Source of the DNA: Flavobacteriales bacterium
GTDB taxonomy: Bacteria; Bacteroidota; Bacteroidia; Flavobacteriales_D; Sanyastnellaceae
Length of the DNA stretch: 33,158 nt
Direction of reading: 5' to 3'
Assembly (NCBI GenBank): GCA_015665315.1
Contig: JADFAK010000011.1
Coordinates: 1 to 33,158 of the forward strand
Positions 24,801 to 32,685 of the stretch are shown here, piece after piece. Position numbers and translations under genes: made by a program. The stretch's first letter is position 1; every line of letters starts with the position of its first letter. Under the pieces are notes generated by a model. That model was not told where the DNA came from. It saw only the letters and a list, made by a program, of their open reading frames with translations, and did no database searches.

Positions 24801-27800
24801 GATCAGCGCAAAACTGTTTTCCATATGTATTGGAGTATCTGATAATCTCATCGGCGAAGTCCTCACCGAAATGCCCTTTTGATTTTACGATTGGAATAAT
24901 CCCTATTCGATCAAGTGTGGTTGAATTAACAAGTGCTAGTAGTACAGCGTTGCTCAAAACTGGCTGCGCTGCAACTATGTCGTTTAAAGAGCTATTTCCC
25001 CTATTGATCAAACTTACCAAAACATCATCTTCAAGAGGTGATGCCAAAAGCATTGCGTCAGCGACAATTTGCTCGTCAGTCTCATTCAAGATTAGATCCA
25101 ACAAAAGCGTTTTTTGTGGATTAGTATTGTTATTCGTGTTGTTCACTCCTACAGGATTTAGAGCGACTTCATTATTTTCATCAGGCGCTCCACCACCCGA
25201 TTCTGGAGTTTCTGTTCGCACTAAGCCTGTGGCGTCAAATTCTCGGTGAGTCTTTTTGGATAGTTTGGTGAAAAAGGATTGATAGTATGGAAGGTCAGTT
25301 TCACCATGTTCCTTATCATAGAATTTAGTCCCTGTAGAAAATAGCCCCGGCCCTCTTTCAAGTAAATTTTCGTATGATGATTCCGTGCTTGGCAGTGTAA
25401 TTGGGAAGTTGGCAATCATAGTCGTTGCCATAGGTCCGAAATCATAATTATTGCTCGGATCTGAATAGTCTATAGCATTTTGGATTCCGTACTCATAAAT
25501 TGCTCCACCGGCCCCATCGTCTCCGCTTACTTCTATGATGTAATCTAAGTAGGCATCAAGTTCTCCCTTGCTCCAAAGTTCTAGCAAATAAGCCTCTAAT
25601 TGTGCTGTGCCATTGCTGGTTGAGCCATACTGAAATGCTTCATAGTAGGAAACAACCGCATCTAAATCAGGATTCACAATGTCAAAATCATCGGGCAAAA
25701 CGCCGATTCCTATTAGTCCACATAGGTAACCTTCCAAAGTCAAAGTCTCACCAGGATTACCTTGAAAACAATCCTCATCATCTGGAGAGAAATTAGGATT
25801 GACTGGAAGGTTGTTTGAAATCTCGCCGTTTTGGATCTGAATCAAGAAAAGCATAAAATTATCTCCTTGTTCTTCTATTTGAACGGTATTGTAAAAATTC
25901 CAATACGTATTCCCAGCTTCGAATAAGGTTACGCCAGGTTCTTCAAGGAAAAATGGAAGGTCTTCCATGAAGTAATAATCCATGTAGTCGAATCCGTTCT
26001 TTCGCCATCTATCTTTGGCATTGTTAGGTCTTGAAAAACCCGATTCAAAAGCTAGCTGATAGTCGTAGTCAAACACGTCCTCCGATATTAGAACTCCGTC
26101 AGAATTAAAGTTTTCTTGTTTGCGCATTTTGCCAAACAGAAGGGTTTTCCTGAGGTCGTCTTCGAGTTCATCATCATTGAGGTAATGGTACACCGCATAT
26201 GGCCTTGTTATGCCGTCATCCAAAACTGGCTGCCTAACTGTTACTTTTTGGAATCCGATGTTATAGTCTTTGATGCTGCTCTGACGAAAATGTTCGCTTT
26301 GAGCATTTGCTGAGTTTAACGTGATTTCCAGAGGCCATTTGTTGTGTTCGTTGATATATGACTGGTCGTTGTAATACTCATAGTTCCATATTTGATCATC
26401 ATCAGTATTCACATCTCCATCATGACGATTTATGGATTTTACAGTAGGTTTGAGATCAACTAGACCAGGTAATTCACCTGAAATTGGTTGTTCAGTTATC
26501 GTGGCACATGTACTAGGTCTTCTTCCTCGAGCTACATTAAAAGTATGTTCATGCTGAATATCATAATATTCAATGTCCGTCACGCCACCAATACGGTCAG
26601 TTAGTTGAGTTAGTACAATGGCTTCTGATCCCATGACTGTGTACATTCCAGAGTGGGTCACAAAGTCAATTTGCTCCTGAGTTGGATTTTTAATCGAAAT
26701 GGCAGATTCAATTGTGAGAATATTTCCATTCCCCAGATCTTGCAGCCTAGAATACTCGAATTGAGTTTTGGGGAGAACGGATGTATCAATGTTTTCATCT
26801 GACGGAGCAGCATTGTTCACAGCATCCACAGGAACTTCAGAAATGGATTTAAGAACAAATACGTTTCTCGCAATCTCGGCCTTATCATGAAATTCAAGAG
26901 TTAAGTCAAACTGACCATGTAAAGTGCCGTCAAGATCCTGATACGAATTATTGAAGGCCATGCTATGATCTTTGAGATAAGCATCAAGCTCAATACCATA
27001 GTCAAATACAAGCTGGCTTGTTTTGACTTTCTCGCCAACGTTAATAATTTCTCCACCTTCTTCCTCTATCTCTACCCCGTTGTAGACGTAGCTACTCACT
27101 GATTTCAGCATATAGGGATTTTTGCTAAAACGCTCTACTTCAAATTTTGTGAGTTTGGCAGCTGATGCCCTAGTTGGTATGTTGGGCCATGGCTGATTTT
27201 GTACTGAATGCCAAAAATTAAAGTTGTCATCATCCCAGATATCATCGCTCATCGTAAGGCCAGTGATAAAATTGTAGTGCAATTTTATCATGCTCGCAGG
27301 CGGAAGGCCCAAACCGAAATTTGACGGTAAGGGATCATGAGTTCTCATTCCTGGGTCAACAAATCCTGAACCATCGGTGGTTGTATTGCTAACACCATTC
27401 CAAAACATATGCCAATATGCTCTATATGCAGAAGGTTGAACAACTTGATTGTCGTCTACATAGGTGTAACTGGCCAAGGGGTTGTTTTCAAGAAAAGCAA
27501 TATCGTACATTATGTCAGTTGAACCAGGACCTACTTGGAAATTAAATCCTTCGTAAGCTTCTCTCATGTATGGCACTGTCACTAGATTGGACGTTACCGT
27601 TTCGTTTCCATTCAAACTATTGCTTCCTTTTGTGAACCACTTATACATATTCCCAAACGTGGAATATATTGATCGACCCCTAGAATTTTTATATTCTGAT
27701 CCAGTCATACTTCCATCACTACTTGGATCAAATAGCCATCCACCTGTAGCTAGATTTATATCCACCGTCATCCCAGGTTCCGAGGCTGGTTCCAAAACAG

Positions 27801-29235
27801 TAGTTCTAAAATCATACAGATCTCCTGAAATGAGGTTGAACCCTAGAGAACCATCACCAGATTGATTAACCCCTATACGCGGGGATTCTAAAAATCCATG
27901 GTCAAATTGCAGCCCTTCATCGCTGTCTGGAAGAGCGTCATAATAGTATCGATCATTGACAGAATCATAATAAGGGTTCGAGGTTGAAGGTCTAGCACTA
28001 TTACTAGGGACTTGATCTGCTTTTACATGATAAAACCTGCGCCAGCCTTCAAAATCTTCAATGCTAACTTCAATTTTTGATGAGTAAAGGGAATCTTTCC
28101 GCTCAACTCCCGAATCTACTACCCTGAAGTCCAGCATGTTTTTTGAACCGACCAATGGAATAGAAGCGTAATTCAACTCAACACGCTCATAGGCGGCATT
28201 AGCACTAGATGAACTTATTGATGTTAGATGAATGTCCGACCAAATTGCCATAGAAGGTAAGGATGCCCCATAACCCATAAAGTCACGTCCAAAAAACTGA
28301 TTTATAAACCAATGAAGGACATCTTGATCTTGGAATTCTTTAAAAAAATTAAACTCCCCATATTTTTCGTACGAAAATGATATTTGTTGTCCATAGGTGT
28401 TTGGATGATCAATGGAAGTACAGAACCAGGAATTGATGTATTCCTTGGGAAGGAAAGAATCACCTTTTCGAATTCCGTTGTAGTCTGGTTCTGTAGACCC
28501 ACTATCATATTGGTCATGGACATCATCTAGTTGTCCAGAAGGACCACTGCCATAGTTCAAAAACCTTTGGTTGTTGGGGTTAGCCAATGATTTTTTAGCC
28601 ATTGCAAACTTGTAAATTGTGCCGTCAGAGGTGAAAATCTCCCAATGACTACCCCAAAAACGAGCTTCTATGTACTGATCAAAAGAGTGAGGGACAAAAA
28701 CAGCCGCGTTGTCTTCAAAGCATTTGAATACCACTCTTCCAGAAAATACGCCTGGAATATTAATCTGAGGAGCCATCCAGTGAGGATCACCTTCTTTGGC
28801 AATATCTCTATCATCTAGAGTATAAAAAGCCCCTGCTCCTGGACTTGGATTACATTCTTCAGCTAATGACAGACTTTTGTAAAAATCTGTCGAAACAGAA
28901 ACGGTAGGTATGTTAAGACTCCAGCCCTCACCATATGGAATACCACCTGTTAAAGAAGTGACTCCACCTGAAGCTAAAACAGGTGAGTAAGAGGTGGTCA
29001 ACGTAAATGATGGTCCTGAAGGGGTTGTAACACTGCCTAACACATAGGACGCGTTAAATGTTCCAGTCAATAAGTTCACATCGTCCGAAATATGACCCTT
29101 GGTGATTTTCATCGGCTCCACTGTTTGCGGAGACATGTTCGATCCATCACCCGCTCCTATGATCTGGGCTCGAACAATTGAGGTCAATAATAGGAAGGCT
29201 GAAAAAAGTGCGACTTTGCGGCTAATAGTATTCAT
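18838..29235 (-). CDS. Giant YD-repeat/RHS secreted protein, 3465 aa
   Basis: ATG 29235 begins a signal peptide (MNTISRKVALFSAFLLLTSIVRAQ). The N-terminal part (about 40-120) has an SpvB-like start ('NLLTGTFNASYVLGSV'). Many YD repeats follow, densest from about 1950 to 2900 ('YDSDDRITTYFDYHID', 'YDRSGNLLTDSYRKL'), which in this family wrap into a hollow shell. Residues about 1365-1625 are different: at least eight helical units built like 'P(V/L)LSNAVLLALV'. The RHS core ends near 3225 ('RFYDSDIGRFLSLDPLA', 'NPVTKIDPTG'). The last 240 residues are variable-type, Gly-rich and barrel-like, without recognised toxin motifs. No type IX sorting domain is seen at the C-terminus. The downstream partner is the 131-aa membrane protein. 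Confidence 0.9.
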   Translation of the reverse strand: MNTISRKVALFSAFLLLTSIVRAQIIGAGDGSNMSPQTVEPMKITKGHISDDVNLLTGTFNASYVLGSVTTPSGPSFTLTTSYSPVLASGGVTSLTGGIPYGEGWSLNIPTVSVSTDFYKSLSLAEECNPSPGAGAFYTLDDRDIAKEGDPHWMAPQINIPGVFSGRVVFKCFEDNAAVFVPHSFDQYIEARFWGSHWEIFTSDGTIYKFAMAKKSLANPNNQRFLNYGSGPSGQLDDVHDQYDSGSTEPDYNGIRKGDSFLPKEYINSWFCTSIDHPNTYGQQISFSYEKYGEFNFFKEFQDQDVLHWFINQFFGRDFMGYGASLPSMAIWSDIHLTSISSSSANAAYERVELNYASIPLVGSKNMLDFRVVDSGVERKDSLYSSKIEVSIEDFEGWRRFYHVKADQVPSNSARPSTSNPYYDSVNDRYYYDALPDSDEGLQFDHGFLESPRIGVNQSGDGSLGFNLISGDLYDFRTTVLEPASEPGMTVDINLATGGWLFDPSSDGSMTGSEYKNSRGRSIYSTFGNMYKWFTKGSNSLNGNETVTSNLVTVPYMREAYEGFNFQVGPGSTDIMYDIAFLENNPLASYTYVDDNQVVQPSAYRAYWHMFWNGVSNTTTDGSGFVDPGMRTHDPLPSNFGLGLPPASMIKLHYNFITGLTMSDDIWDDDNFNFWHSVQNQPWPNIPTRASAAKLTKFEVERFSKNPYMLKSVSSYVYNGVEIEEEGGEIINVGEKVKTSQLVFDYGIELDAYLKDHSMAFNNSYQDLDGTLHGQFDLTLEFHDKAEIARNVFVLKSISEVPVDAVNNAAPSDENIDTSVLPKTQFEYSRLQDLGNGNILTIESAISIKNPTQEQIDFVTHSGMYTVMGSEAIVLTQLTDRIGGVTDIEYYDIQHEHTFNVARGRRPSTCATITEQPISGELPGLVDLKPTVKSINRHDGDVNTDDDQIWNYEYYNDQSYINEHNKWPLEITLNSANAQSEHFRQSSIKDYNIGFQKVTVRQPVLDDGITRPYAVYHYLNDDELEDDLRKTLLFGKMRKQENFNSDGVLISEDVFDYDYQLAFESGFSRPNNAKDRWRKNGFDYMDYYFMEDLPFFLEEPGVTLFEAGNTYWNFYNTVQIEEQGDNFMLFLIQIQNGEISNNLPVNPNFSPDDEDCFQGNPGETLTLEGYLCGLIGIGVLPDDFDIVNPDLDAVVSYYEAFQYGSTSNGTAQLEAYLLELWSKGELDAYLDYIIEVSGDDGAGGAIYEYGIQNAIDYSDPSNNYDFGPMATTMIANFPITLPSTESSYENLLERGPGLFSTGTKFYDKEHGETDLPYYQSFFTKLSKKTHREFDATGLVRTETPESGGGAPDENNEVALNPVGVNNTNNNTNPQKTLLLDLILNETDEQIVADAMLLASPLEDDVLVSLINRGNSSLNDIVAAQPVLSNAVLLALVNSTTLDRIGIIPIVKSKGHFGEDFADEIIRYSNTYGKQFCADLLKTQAFLSTDMLELLVTHNTQLGSNNVVDIIRQQPTVRDNILITLFDNHDVDDGSAREILIKRQGFGDVLLTSFLGKTPTPSEHIVKSILTNGNAYPSETILTTLVNDPTFSRKVLGDILLNSPKVFTDPFLAALTSSGISPEDLGAIQETQEYAPWVCGELTIAPLAIENITEYEYYDADPHGRTTSNGYKKLMGIEEIDEIYLKWEPSWQIYKQKDYSPQTPGAYSEQEYFYYYDLKNRYDRHFISSYYSDHEYASGLQEYEVIPNYNIQWFKDGVAYEMPEPDGMLLTRSRNMLNLVFEHRTIGKNTTDSQATVKSNYYYYDADWNDVPSPTEITEEGFFDFCAEDWGNNIVNENIDVYGGGTWDPNKPEFDDIASAISEGHAPGANDPVNRSLPTWLKLRNRLYLRNISTQVDTIYSENKEFLQYFNDEYGYYYDEEKVHTCTDPLMDFRSIEDGDHTNIYDWLPIYPYDHLQASQILTRNANAQVEIIEDAEGLKTKYEWPVPFLMWYVNLNEGCGPWQESYTKNEGLPISVTVGYDSDDRITTYFDYHIDKSLKSVTDANGMVASNEFDEYGRLSKVFQNDNLLKEYKYNSWVGSSTDSYMDKTTANYVESLNYYDNSGETHQSRAFIDPYGRNHSSWTRIAHSSGINEDSGYLIYSGQTDYDQWNRPIKQYKPFAVFADNDGGQTTIPRIPLLNQDVGETTLWNESQYEDDQRSRPLRQSKPGLDINVDPSVNFEYEFINGLEFVCDLNLSMAEANDIMGADWADCIFRRQIVSDEDDKTVTEYSNTLGQKVATKQIISEYSVAITLFQFDSNGNVTKVINPEKQESKYLYNILGNMYQKETVDGGKTKYMYNKRGQVTLEQDKNGSVGIYVENPNYPGDGGIEGEMVPFYRKYDYDSHGRLITQTRVASPDYWKGHRTFDPLEYADVNDNALVDANIPMIDHMVYVFTNRSTLSWLAEANMGVDSEPSEVAETVSQINLTFDHFQPEKEFYYARYDGTLVVSGLANPHFYPLDDEFVIQEDYLENLRENMIGKLSYSRAFHVPEESLVYDPDEIQVKYYSYNDEGQIKWELQQFNHNGITATDKGILMRIDYPDYDFAGNLLTQNIDFNSDQNLDLQYHFDYDGFGRLTSVFVNLDNSQDQGNKLLQYTYNDALGLVTKTDYFYDECDDEPIEVHSTEYLYDDRDRLNVIEGTLYTQNMFYDNNWSTDSEYQNIGHDNNWNGNINGILSEYNLGNTNIETGNFDITPVNGDIDYDAAVLGYVGANEMFSEATMFGYQYDDLNRLTTADALVGNTVIDIQTTYGAQHNGDVKYHFDRIGNFTMLERWINMEFADDEASVYRSKFMYDYFEESNILTSINNYGLAETGDRTYTYDRSGNLLTDSYRKLVGTTYGRANLPVVVEKDTYDAQDDLDKVEQAHYYYDDADLRIAKEFKNGLNSIMLTDIYWKDAFGRDIAVLSHNNMDGNDQTTWTYYTFGNNRFAKIQPNTEQAPSFYLTQLATDARVDQEDEVTQQIIAHLASATYPMNLVRGLLDGTDEVVYLESFYQDVVDGNPNFNFVLTSTLLIRNRTQLIAIDRTGQGTLSISVDDLLGGGTGDPTYRSPTVFGEYTYLVDKGLPKPSFYVHDHLGNTRVVFKPYTSCTYGPNGLEGGVSRVVEEMADYYPYAKILRRYVSPFGPKEKYFSTHHERDEETELDYRGARFYDSDIGRFLSLDPLAIERISMSAFNYVSGNPVTKIDPTGLLDTKYEGADGSLLADTKDGNNATFIVSDENKDKFLKEYNDAKSKGEAGHFMHNQRWISEYGESVAPVKEKQPENSYSEAPELIDEKTGEPLTDGHFVELTASFIPVMGASVTVGKVYDSNGSDSWYFRIAGGVGVDLGLGLNAGIVKEEGDKEFTIGMFEGRDWSSNVGIGPLSATRGGDRNGSGSLFQFKGKNYTTSGGWASPSGGMNSSIMRASKVAKLRVGGSYQWGHTSLFGN

Positions 29236-29321
29236 AGGTACAGTATTGCAATCAATCCCAATTTAGGCGGAGGGAACCCAAGATCGATTGGATAATTCAA
29301 TAAGAGGTAGTTTGATGCAGC

Positions 29322-29351
29322 TAAATATATACAATAAAACAAATAATCCAA
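29322..29351 (-). promoter_or_regulatory. Candidate promoter of the RHS operon (proximal)
   Basis: On the minus strand, TTG (29351-29349), 19 nt, then TATATTTA (29329-29322), one base off TAnnTTTG. The leader would be about 80 nt. Confidence 0.4.
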
Positions 29352-29395
29352 CTTAACTTAAAAAAATACTCTTAATCATTATTAGAACTTAGTCA

Positions 29396-29427
29396 CAAAT
29401 CTAAGTGGGAAAACGAGGTTTTTACAA
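29396..29427 (-). promoter_or_regulatory. Candidate promoter of the RHS operon (distal)
   Basis: On the minus strand, TTG (29427-29425), 21 nt, then a perfect TAGATTTG (29403-29396). It is the same -7 box as at 16939-16946 and 17405-17412. The two candidates in this 238-bp gap suggest that RHS is transcribed separately from the pilin-like genes. Confidence 0.4.
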
Positions 29428-29473
29428 GCGAAAATTAGGTGCCTTGCACTTCAAATTTAACTACTTTCATCTG

Positions 29474-30616
29474 TCACGACCCTATGACATTACTAAGCTC
29501 AAACAATGGTAAATACATTGATACCAGTACTATTCCAACGAATAGTGCAATAAATACAATCAGCACTGGTTCCAGAATAGATCCTATCAATGAAGTCTTG
29601 TGTTCTATCTCTTCTTCCAGTTGAATTGCTAGTTTCTGCATCATCTTGTCCAGCTGATTTACTTCTTCAGCAACCTTGACCAAAGAGACCATCCTAGGCT
29701 CAAAAACCTTGAAATCTTTCATGCACTGATGCAACTGTTCACCATTTTGGATTCTCCCAGTGAATTGTTCCAAAGCCACTTCCATTGGGTAGTAACTAAT
29801 CATGTTTTTGGTATGTCCAATAGCGCGAACAAGGGGCGTTCCCGTCTTTAACAACAGAGCCATGCTCTGCGCAAAGCGGGCGAGGTAGATTTTATTCATT
29901 AGCGAACCAAACCAAGGCAATTTTCGCATCACCTGACTGGAAACCTTTCTGTAAAGTGGTTTCTTTTGTTGGGTCTTGGCCAAAACAACAAGCGCAAGAA
30001 CTACCAAAAGCACCCACGGCGTGTTTTTTGCCACTGATCCCGAAGCGCTAATTACCCAAGCAGTAAGCGCAGGAATCTCCGCGTCGAACCTTGCAAAAAC
30101 ATCAGCAAATACTGGAACAACAAAAGTCATCATGAACCAAATCACCCCAGCACTTACACCAAAAACAAAGGTTGGGTATGCCAATACGCGAACCGTGAGC
30201 TTTCGAATGGCTATTCTGTTCTTGTAGTAGCGAATGAGCTGTTCCAAAACCGTTATCACGTCTGCCGACTCCTCTCCAAGTTTTAGCGACTGTGTTTCGT
30301 AGGAACTAAAATGTTTGTTTGTGGCCAAAGCCTCAGAGAGTGTCATTCCCGCCCCAACTTGATTTTGAATTGCTTCTAACTCTGTTTTGATCTTTTTCTT
30401 TTGTTCTTCATTTCTTACTATTTCAAGGGTGGAATACAAATCTAGTCCAGCATCGAGCAGAGTGTGAATTGATGAATAGAATTGTTCCTTTTTACCGTCG
30501 TTCCATGCTCCGCCCCCAAATGAAATTTCCCGTTGGAGAAATGACTTTTTTTCAGGCTCATCAGCTTGAATTGAACCTGCAGTCTTGAGCCTAGCTTTGA
30601 TTTGATTAGTATCCAT
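29474..30616 (-). CDS. Type II secretion / type IV pilus inner-membrane platform protein (GspF/PilC-like), 380 aa
   Basis: It has two T2SF repeats. The first is about 45-170 with 'FYSSIHTLLDAGLDLYSTLEI' and 'LKLGEESADVITVLEQL', followed by membrane helices near 145-170 and 195-212. The second is about 245-365 with 'FAQSMALLLKTGTPLVRAIG' and 'LVKVAEEVNQLDKMMQKLA', ending in a last membrane helix (about 347-370). In these machines the protein organises pilin assembly in the inner membrane. It follows three pilin-like genes with an 11-bp overlap, so it is part of the same operon. No ATPase (GspE/PilB) or secretin gene is in the window. Confidence 0.9.
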   Translation of the reverse strand: MDTNQIKARLKTAGSIQADEPEKKSFLQREISFGGGAWNDGKKEQFYSSIHTLLDAGLDLYSTLEIVRNEEQKKKIKTELEAIQNQVGAGMTLSEALATNKHFSSYETQSLKLGEESADVITVLEQLIRYYKNRIAIRKLTVRVLAYPTFVFGVSAGVIWFMMTFVVPVFADVFARFDAEIPALTAWVISASGSVAKNTPWVLLVVLALVVLAKTQQKKPLYRKVSSQVMRKLPWFGSLMNKIYLARFAQSMALLLKTGTPLVRAIGHTKNMISYYPMEVALEQFTGRIQNGEQLHQCMKDFKVFEPRMVSLVKVAEEVNQLDKMMQKLAIQLEEEIEHKTSLIGSILEPVLIVFIALFVGIVLVSMYLPLFELSNVIGS

Positions 30617-31085
30617 TCGACATCAAGTATTCAGATGAATAATCTTTGGAAAAATGGAACCGTGTGGAGTCTACTGGGCTTTTGATAACAAATGAATAGC
30701 TTTTTACTAACTCACCTTTGTCGTCTTCCACTTTCTTAATTTCCAAACTCTTGCAGTCTACATCCAGGGTATCAAGTCGCTCATGTCCCAACAAAACATA
30801 TCCATCGCCAAAAGTGAGTCTCGAGTCTGGCTCATGAAATACGATACTGTTGCTTGCCTCGCTATAAGTAACACTTATGCATTCATGCGTCATCCTAGAC
30901 ACTTGGGAGGCTAACTGCATTTCTTGCAATCTACCTTGCTTGTATTTCACATTGCCTCCATAATACTGCATTAGAAATTGGTATCCCCAAAAAGACGCTG
31001 TAGCCACCAAGGATGTAATTAAAAGTGCTACGAGCAATTCCATAATTGTCACGCCTCTAACTTTTAGTAAAAATCGCTTTTTCAT
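30606..31085 (-). CDS. Pseudopilin-like protein (PulJ/GspJ-like), 159 aa
   Basis: A class III leader, 'MKKRFLLKVRG', is followed by 'VTIMELLVALLITSL': prepilin-peptidase cleavage after the Gly with Glu at +5, and then the hydrophobic assembly helix. The globular part (about 45-159) is unremarkable, beta-rich and ends abruptly. It would be a minor pilin or pseudopilin in the filament served by the GspF-like protein. The start overlaps the upstream pilin-like gene by 4 bp (ATGA), and the end overlaps the platform gene by 11 bp. Confidence 0.8.
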   Translation of the reverse strand: MKKRFLLKVRGVTIMELLVALLITSLVATASFWGYQFLMQYYGGNVKYKQGRLQEMQLASQVSRMTHECISVTYSEASNSIVFHEPDSRLTFGDGYVLLGHERLDTLDVDCKSLEIKKVEDDKGELVKSYSFVIKSPVDSTRFHFSKDYSSEYLMSNGY

Positions 31086-31444
31086 GGGCTTGTGGCTTTG
31101 GAATGAGCATAAGCGGAATAAACTAGAGGGAATTGCAGAGCAGGAGATTCAAAAACTATCTCAATCAACATCAGATTCTTTTCTTCCAAGCTAGGACTTA
31201 CACTTCTTGTCATTTGGCCATAGGCTAAATCCCTATGCTCGTCGTAAAACTCCTGACTTACTATCGTTTCTTCTAACCATTCCTCACACTTCATGAGCGC
31301 AGTTGCTTTTATCTCTTGTAGATTGCTGCCGTTAAGATTAGTCAGTGTGAGCACCGCCACCGAAAGCACGGTCACAACAATAACAGTTGCCACTAAAGCC
31401 TCAAGCAAGGTACTTCCAGCGATCATCTTCATAATGTTTTGCAT
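31082..31444 (-). CDS. Pseudopilin-like protein (GspI/PilV-like), 120 aa
   Basis: The leader 'MQNIMKMIAG' is followed by 'STLLEALVATVIVVTVLSVAVLTL', with cleavage after Gly and Glu at +5, as in type IV pilins and pseudopilins. The small C-terminal domain (about 40-120) includes 'EEWLEETIVSQEFYDE', resembling the short GspI/PilV globular region. It overlaps its neighbours by 16 bp (upstream) and 4 bp (downstream), so the three minor pilins are made from one transcript. Confidence 0.8.
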   Translation of the reverse strand: MQNIMKMIAGSTLLEALVATVIVVTVLSVAVLTLTNLNGSNLQEIKATALMKCEEWLEETIVSQEFYDEHRDLAYGQMTRSVSPSLEEKNLMLIEIVFESPALQFPLVYSAYAHSKATSP

Positions 31445-32685
31445 ATCAAAGGTTCTTGTCCAATAGCATATTCAAATCCACCAAAATGATGTGAAAGGTT
31501 GCCGCTTGAAAAGACTGCGTTCAGCAGGTGCCCCGAGTAATATGCCGAGGGTGTCTTGAGATAAACACTCTTGGCACACGATACGCCATGCACAGTGCCC
31601 GATGCTGATAACTGACCTTCTACCAGCACTTGGCCTTCAATTAAACTACCTTTTTTAAGTTCAACTTTTGCAGTTTCTGTCTTGGTATCGTTTATAAGAA
31701 CTACCCCTCCCTTAACGATCGAATTTTGTCCTATTTCAATTCTCGGCTCCTGAGCCAGGCTACACGCAACAAGAACTGAACTGGGATAGGATAATTCCAC
31801 ATTGTCAGCAACTACAATTTTTTCAGATGCTACTAAATGGCATGACCCTTGAAATCCTTCCAATACGTATATACGCGGAGCCACAATTAACGTATTCTCC
31901 AACACACTAGAACTTGCCACTACAACAGGACCATTGCTCCATATCGCCTTGTTTCCCTCAAGAACTTGGTTAGCTACAACTATAGAATCTGGAAAATAGT
32001 ACCAGTTAGTCTCTTTCGAAAAATCAATTTTTTTCGCCTCACTCTCAGTCCCCATCTCAACCCAATTCACTTCTGGCGCGTTTTTGGCAATATGCATCGC
32101 CCATTCCCTTTTTGAAGTAGAAAGGCTGGGCAAAGATTTGGGGTCTTGGACAATAGGTCCTTGTACGAGTTGCGACCCTACAAATGACTGTCCTTCGATG
32201 TAAGCCCTCTCAATACTCACTTTGGGAACATGTAACTCTCCGATGATTTCGGTATGCCCGCACACTTTTAGTCCTCTGCCAACATTGGTCAAACAAAGTG
32301 CAGGCTTGAAAGCATCACTCATGCCAAACCCCATTAAAAAAGACTCGCTCAAAGTGTCACTCCTTTGCCAGGAAGAGCAGCTATTCACATAATAGAGGCC
32401 CCAATGCTTTGAGACGATTTGAACAGAATCATTGCCCTCATTAAACAAGTCAATTGTCTCTGAATAATCCGATATAGAATTGGAATTTCGAGCCGATAAT
32501 ATGGCAAGGCCGCTTTTTAGATTCCGCTGAAGTTTGAAATAGTCCTCATATGTGCTCGACTCGAGGTTGAAAGTAAATGCCTGAAAAACAAAAGCACCCA
32601 TTAAAATTGCCGTGAGCAAGGAAATTATCAGCGCATAGAAAAGTGATGTGCCTTTGACCCAATATGACCAGCGACTATTCAACAT
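31429..32685 (-). CDS. Large pilin-like tip protein with beta-helix-like body (PilX/GspK position), 418 aa
   Basis: After 'SYWVKG' comes 'TSLFYALIISLLTAILMGAFVF', which keeps the pilin-like helix and Gly cleavage site but has Tyr instead of Glu at +5, as tolerated in GspK-like tip subunits. The body (about 130-400) has many short valine-rich strands of the type 'VELKKGSLIEGQVLVEGQLSASGTV', suggesting a left-handed beta-helix similar to bactofilin or polymer-forming domains. Size and order (first of three pilins) fit a tip or adhesive subunit. It overlaps the MORN-repeat gene by 11 bp and the next pilin by 16 bp. Confidence 0.7.
   Translation of the reverse strand: MLNSRWSYWVKGTSLFYALIISLLTAILMGAFVFQAFTFNLESSTYEDYFKLQRNLKSGLAILSARNSNSISDYSETIDLFNEGNDSVQIVSKHWGLYYVNSCSSWQRSDTLSESFLMGFGMSDAFKPALCLTNVGRGLKVCGHTEIIGELHVPKVSIERAYIEGQSFVGSQLVQGPIVQDPKSLPSLSTSKREWAMHIAKNAPEVNWVEMGTESEAKKIDFSKETNWYYFPDSIVVANQVLEGNKAIWSNGPVVVASSSVLENTLIVAPRIYVLEGFQGSCHLVASEKIVVADNVELSYPSSVLVACSLAQEPRIEIGQNSIVKGGVVLINDTKTETAKVELKKGSLIEGQVLVEGQLSASGTVHGVSCAKSVYLKTPSAYYSGHLLNAVFSSGNLSHHFGGFEYAIGQEPLICKTL

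Noticed and set aside
24749-25249. 166-codon + strand ORF opposite the RHS gene
   Set aside because: It is an antisense shadow of the continuous 3465-codon frame, with no domain, start signal or composition of its own.
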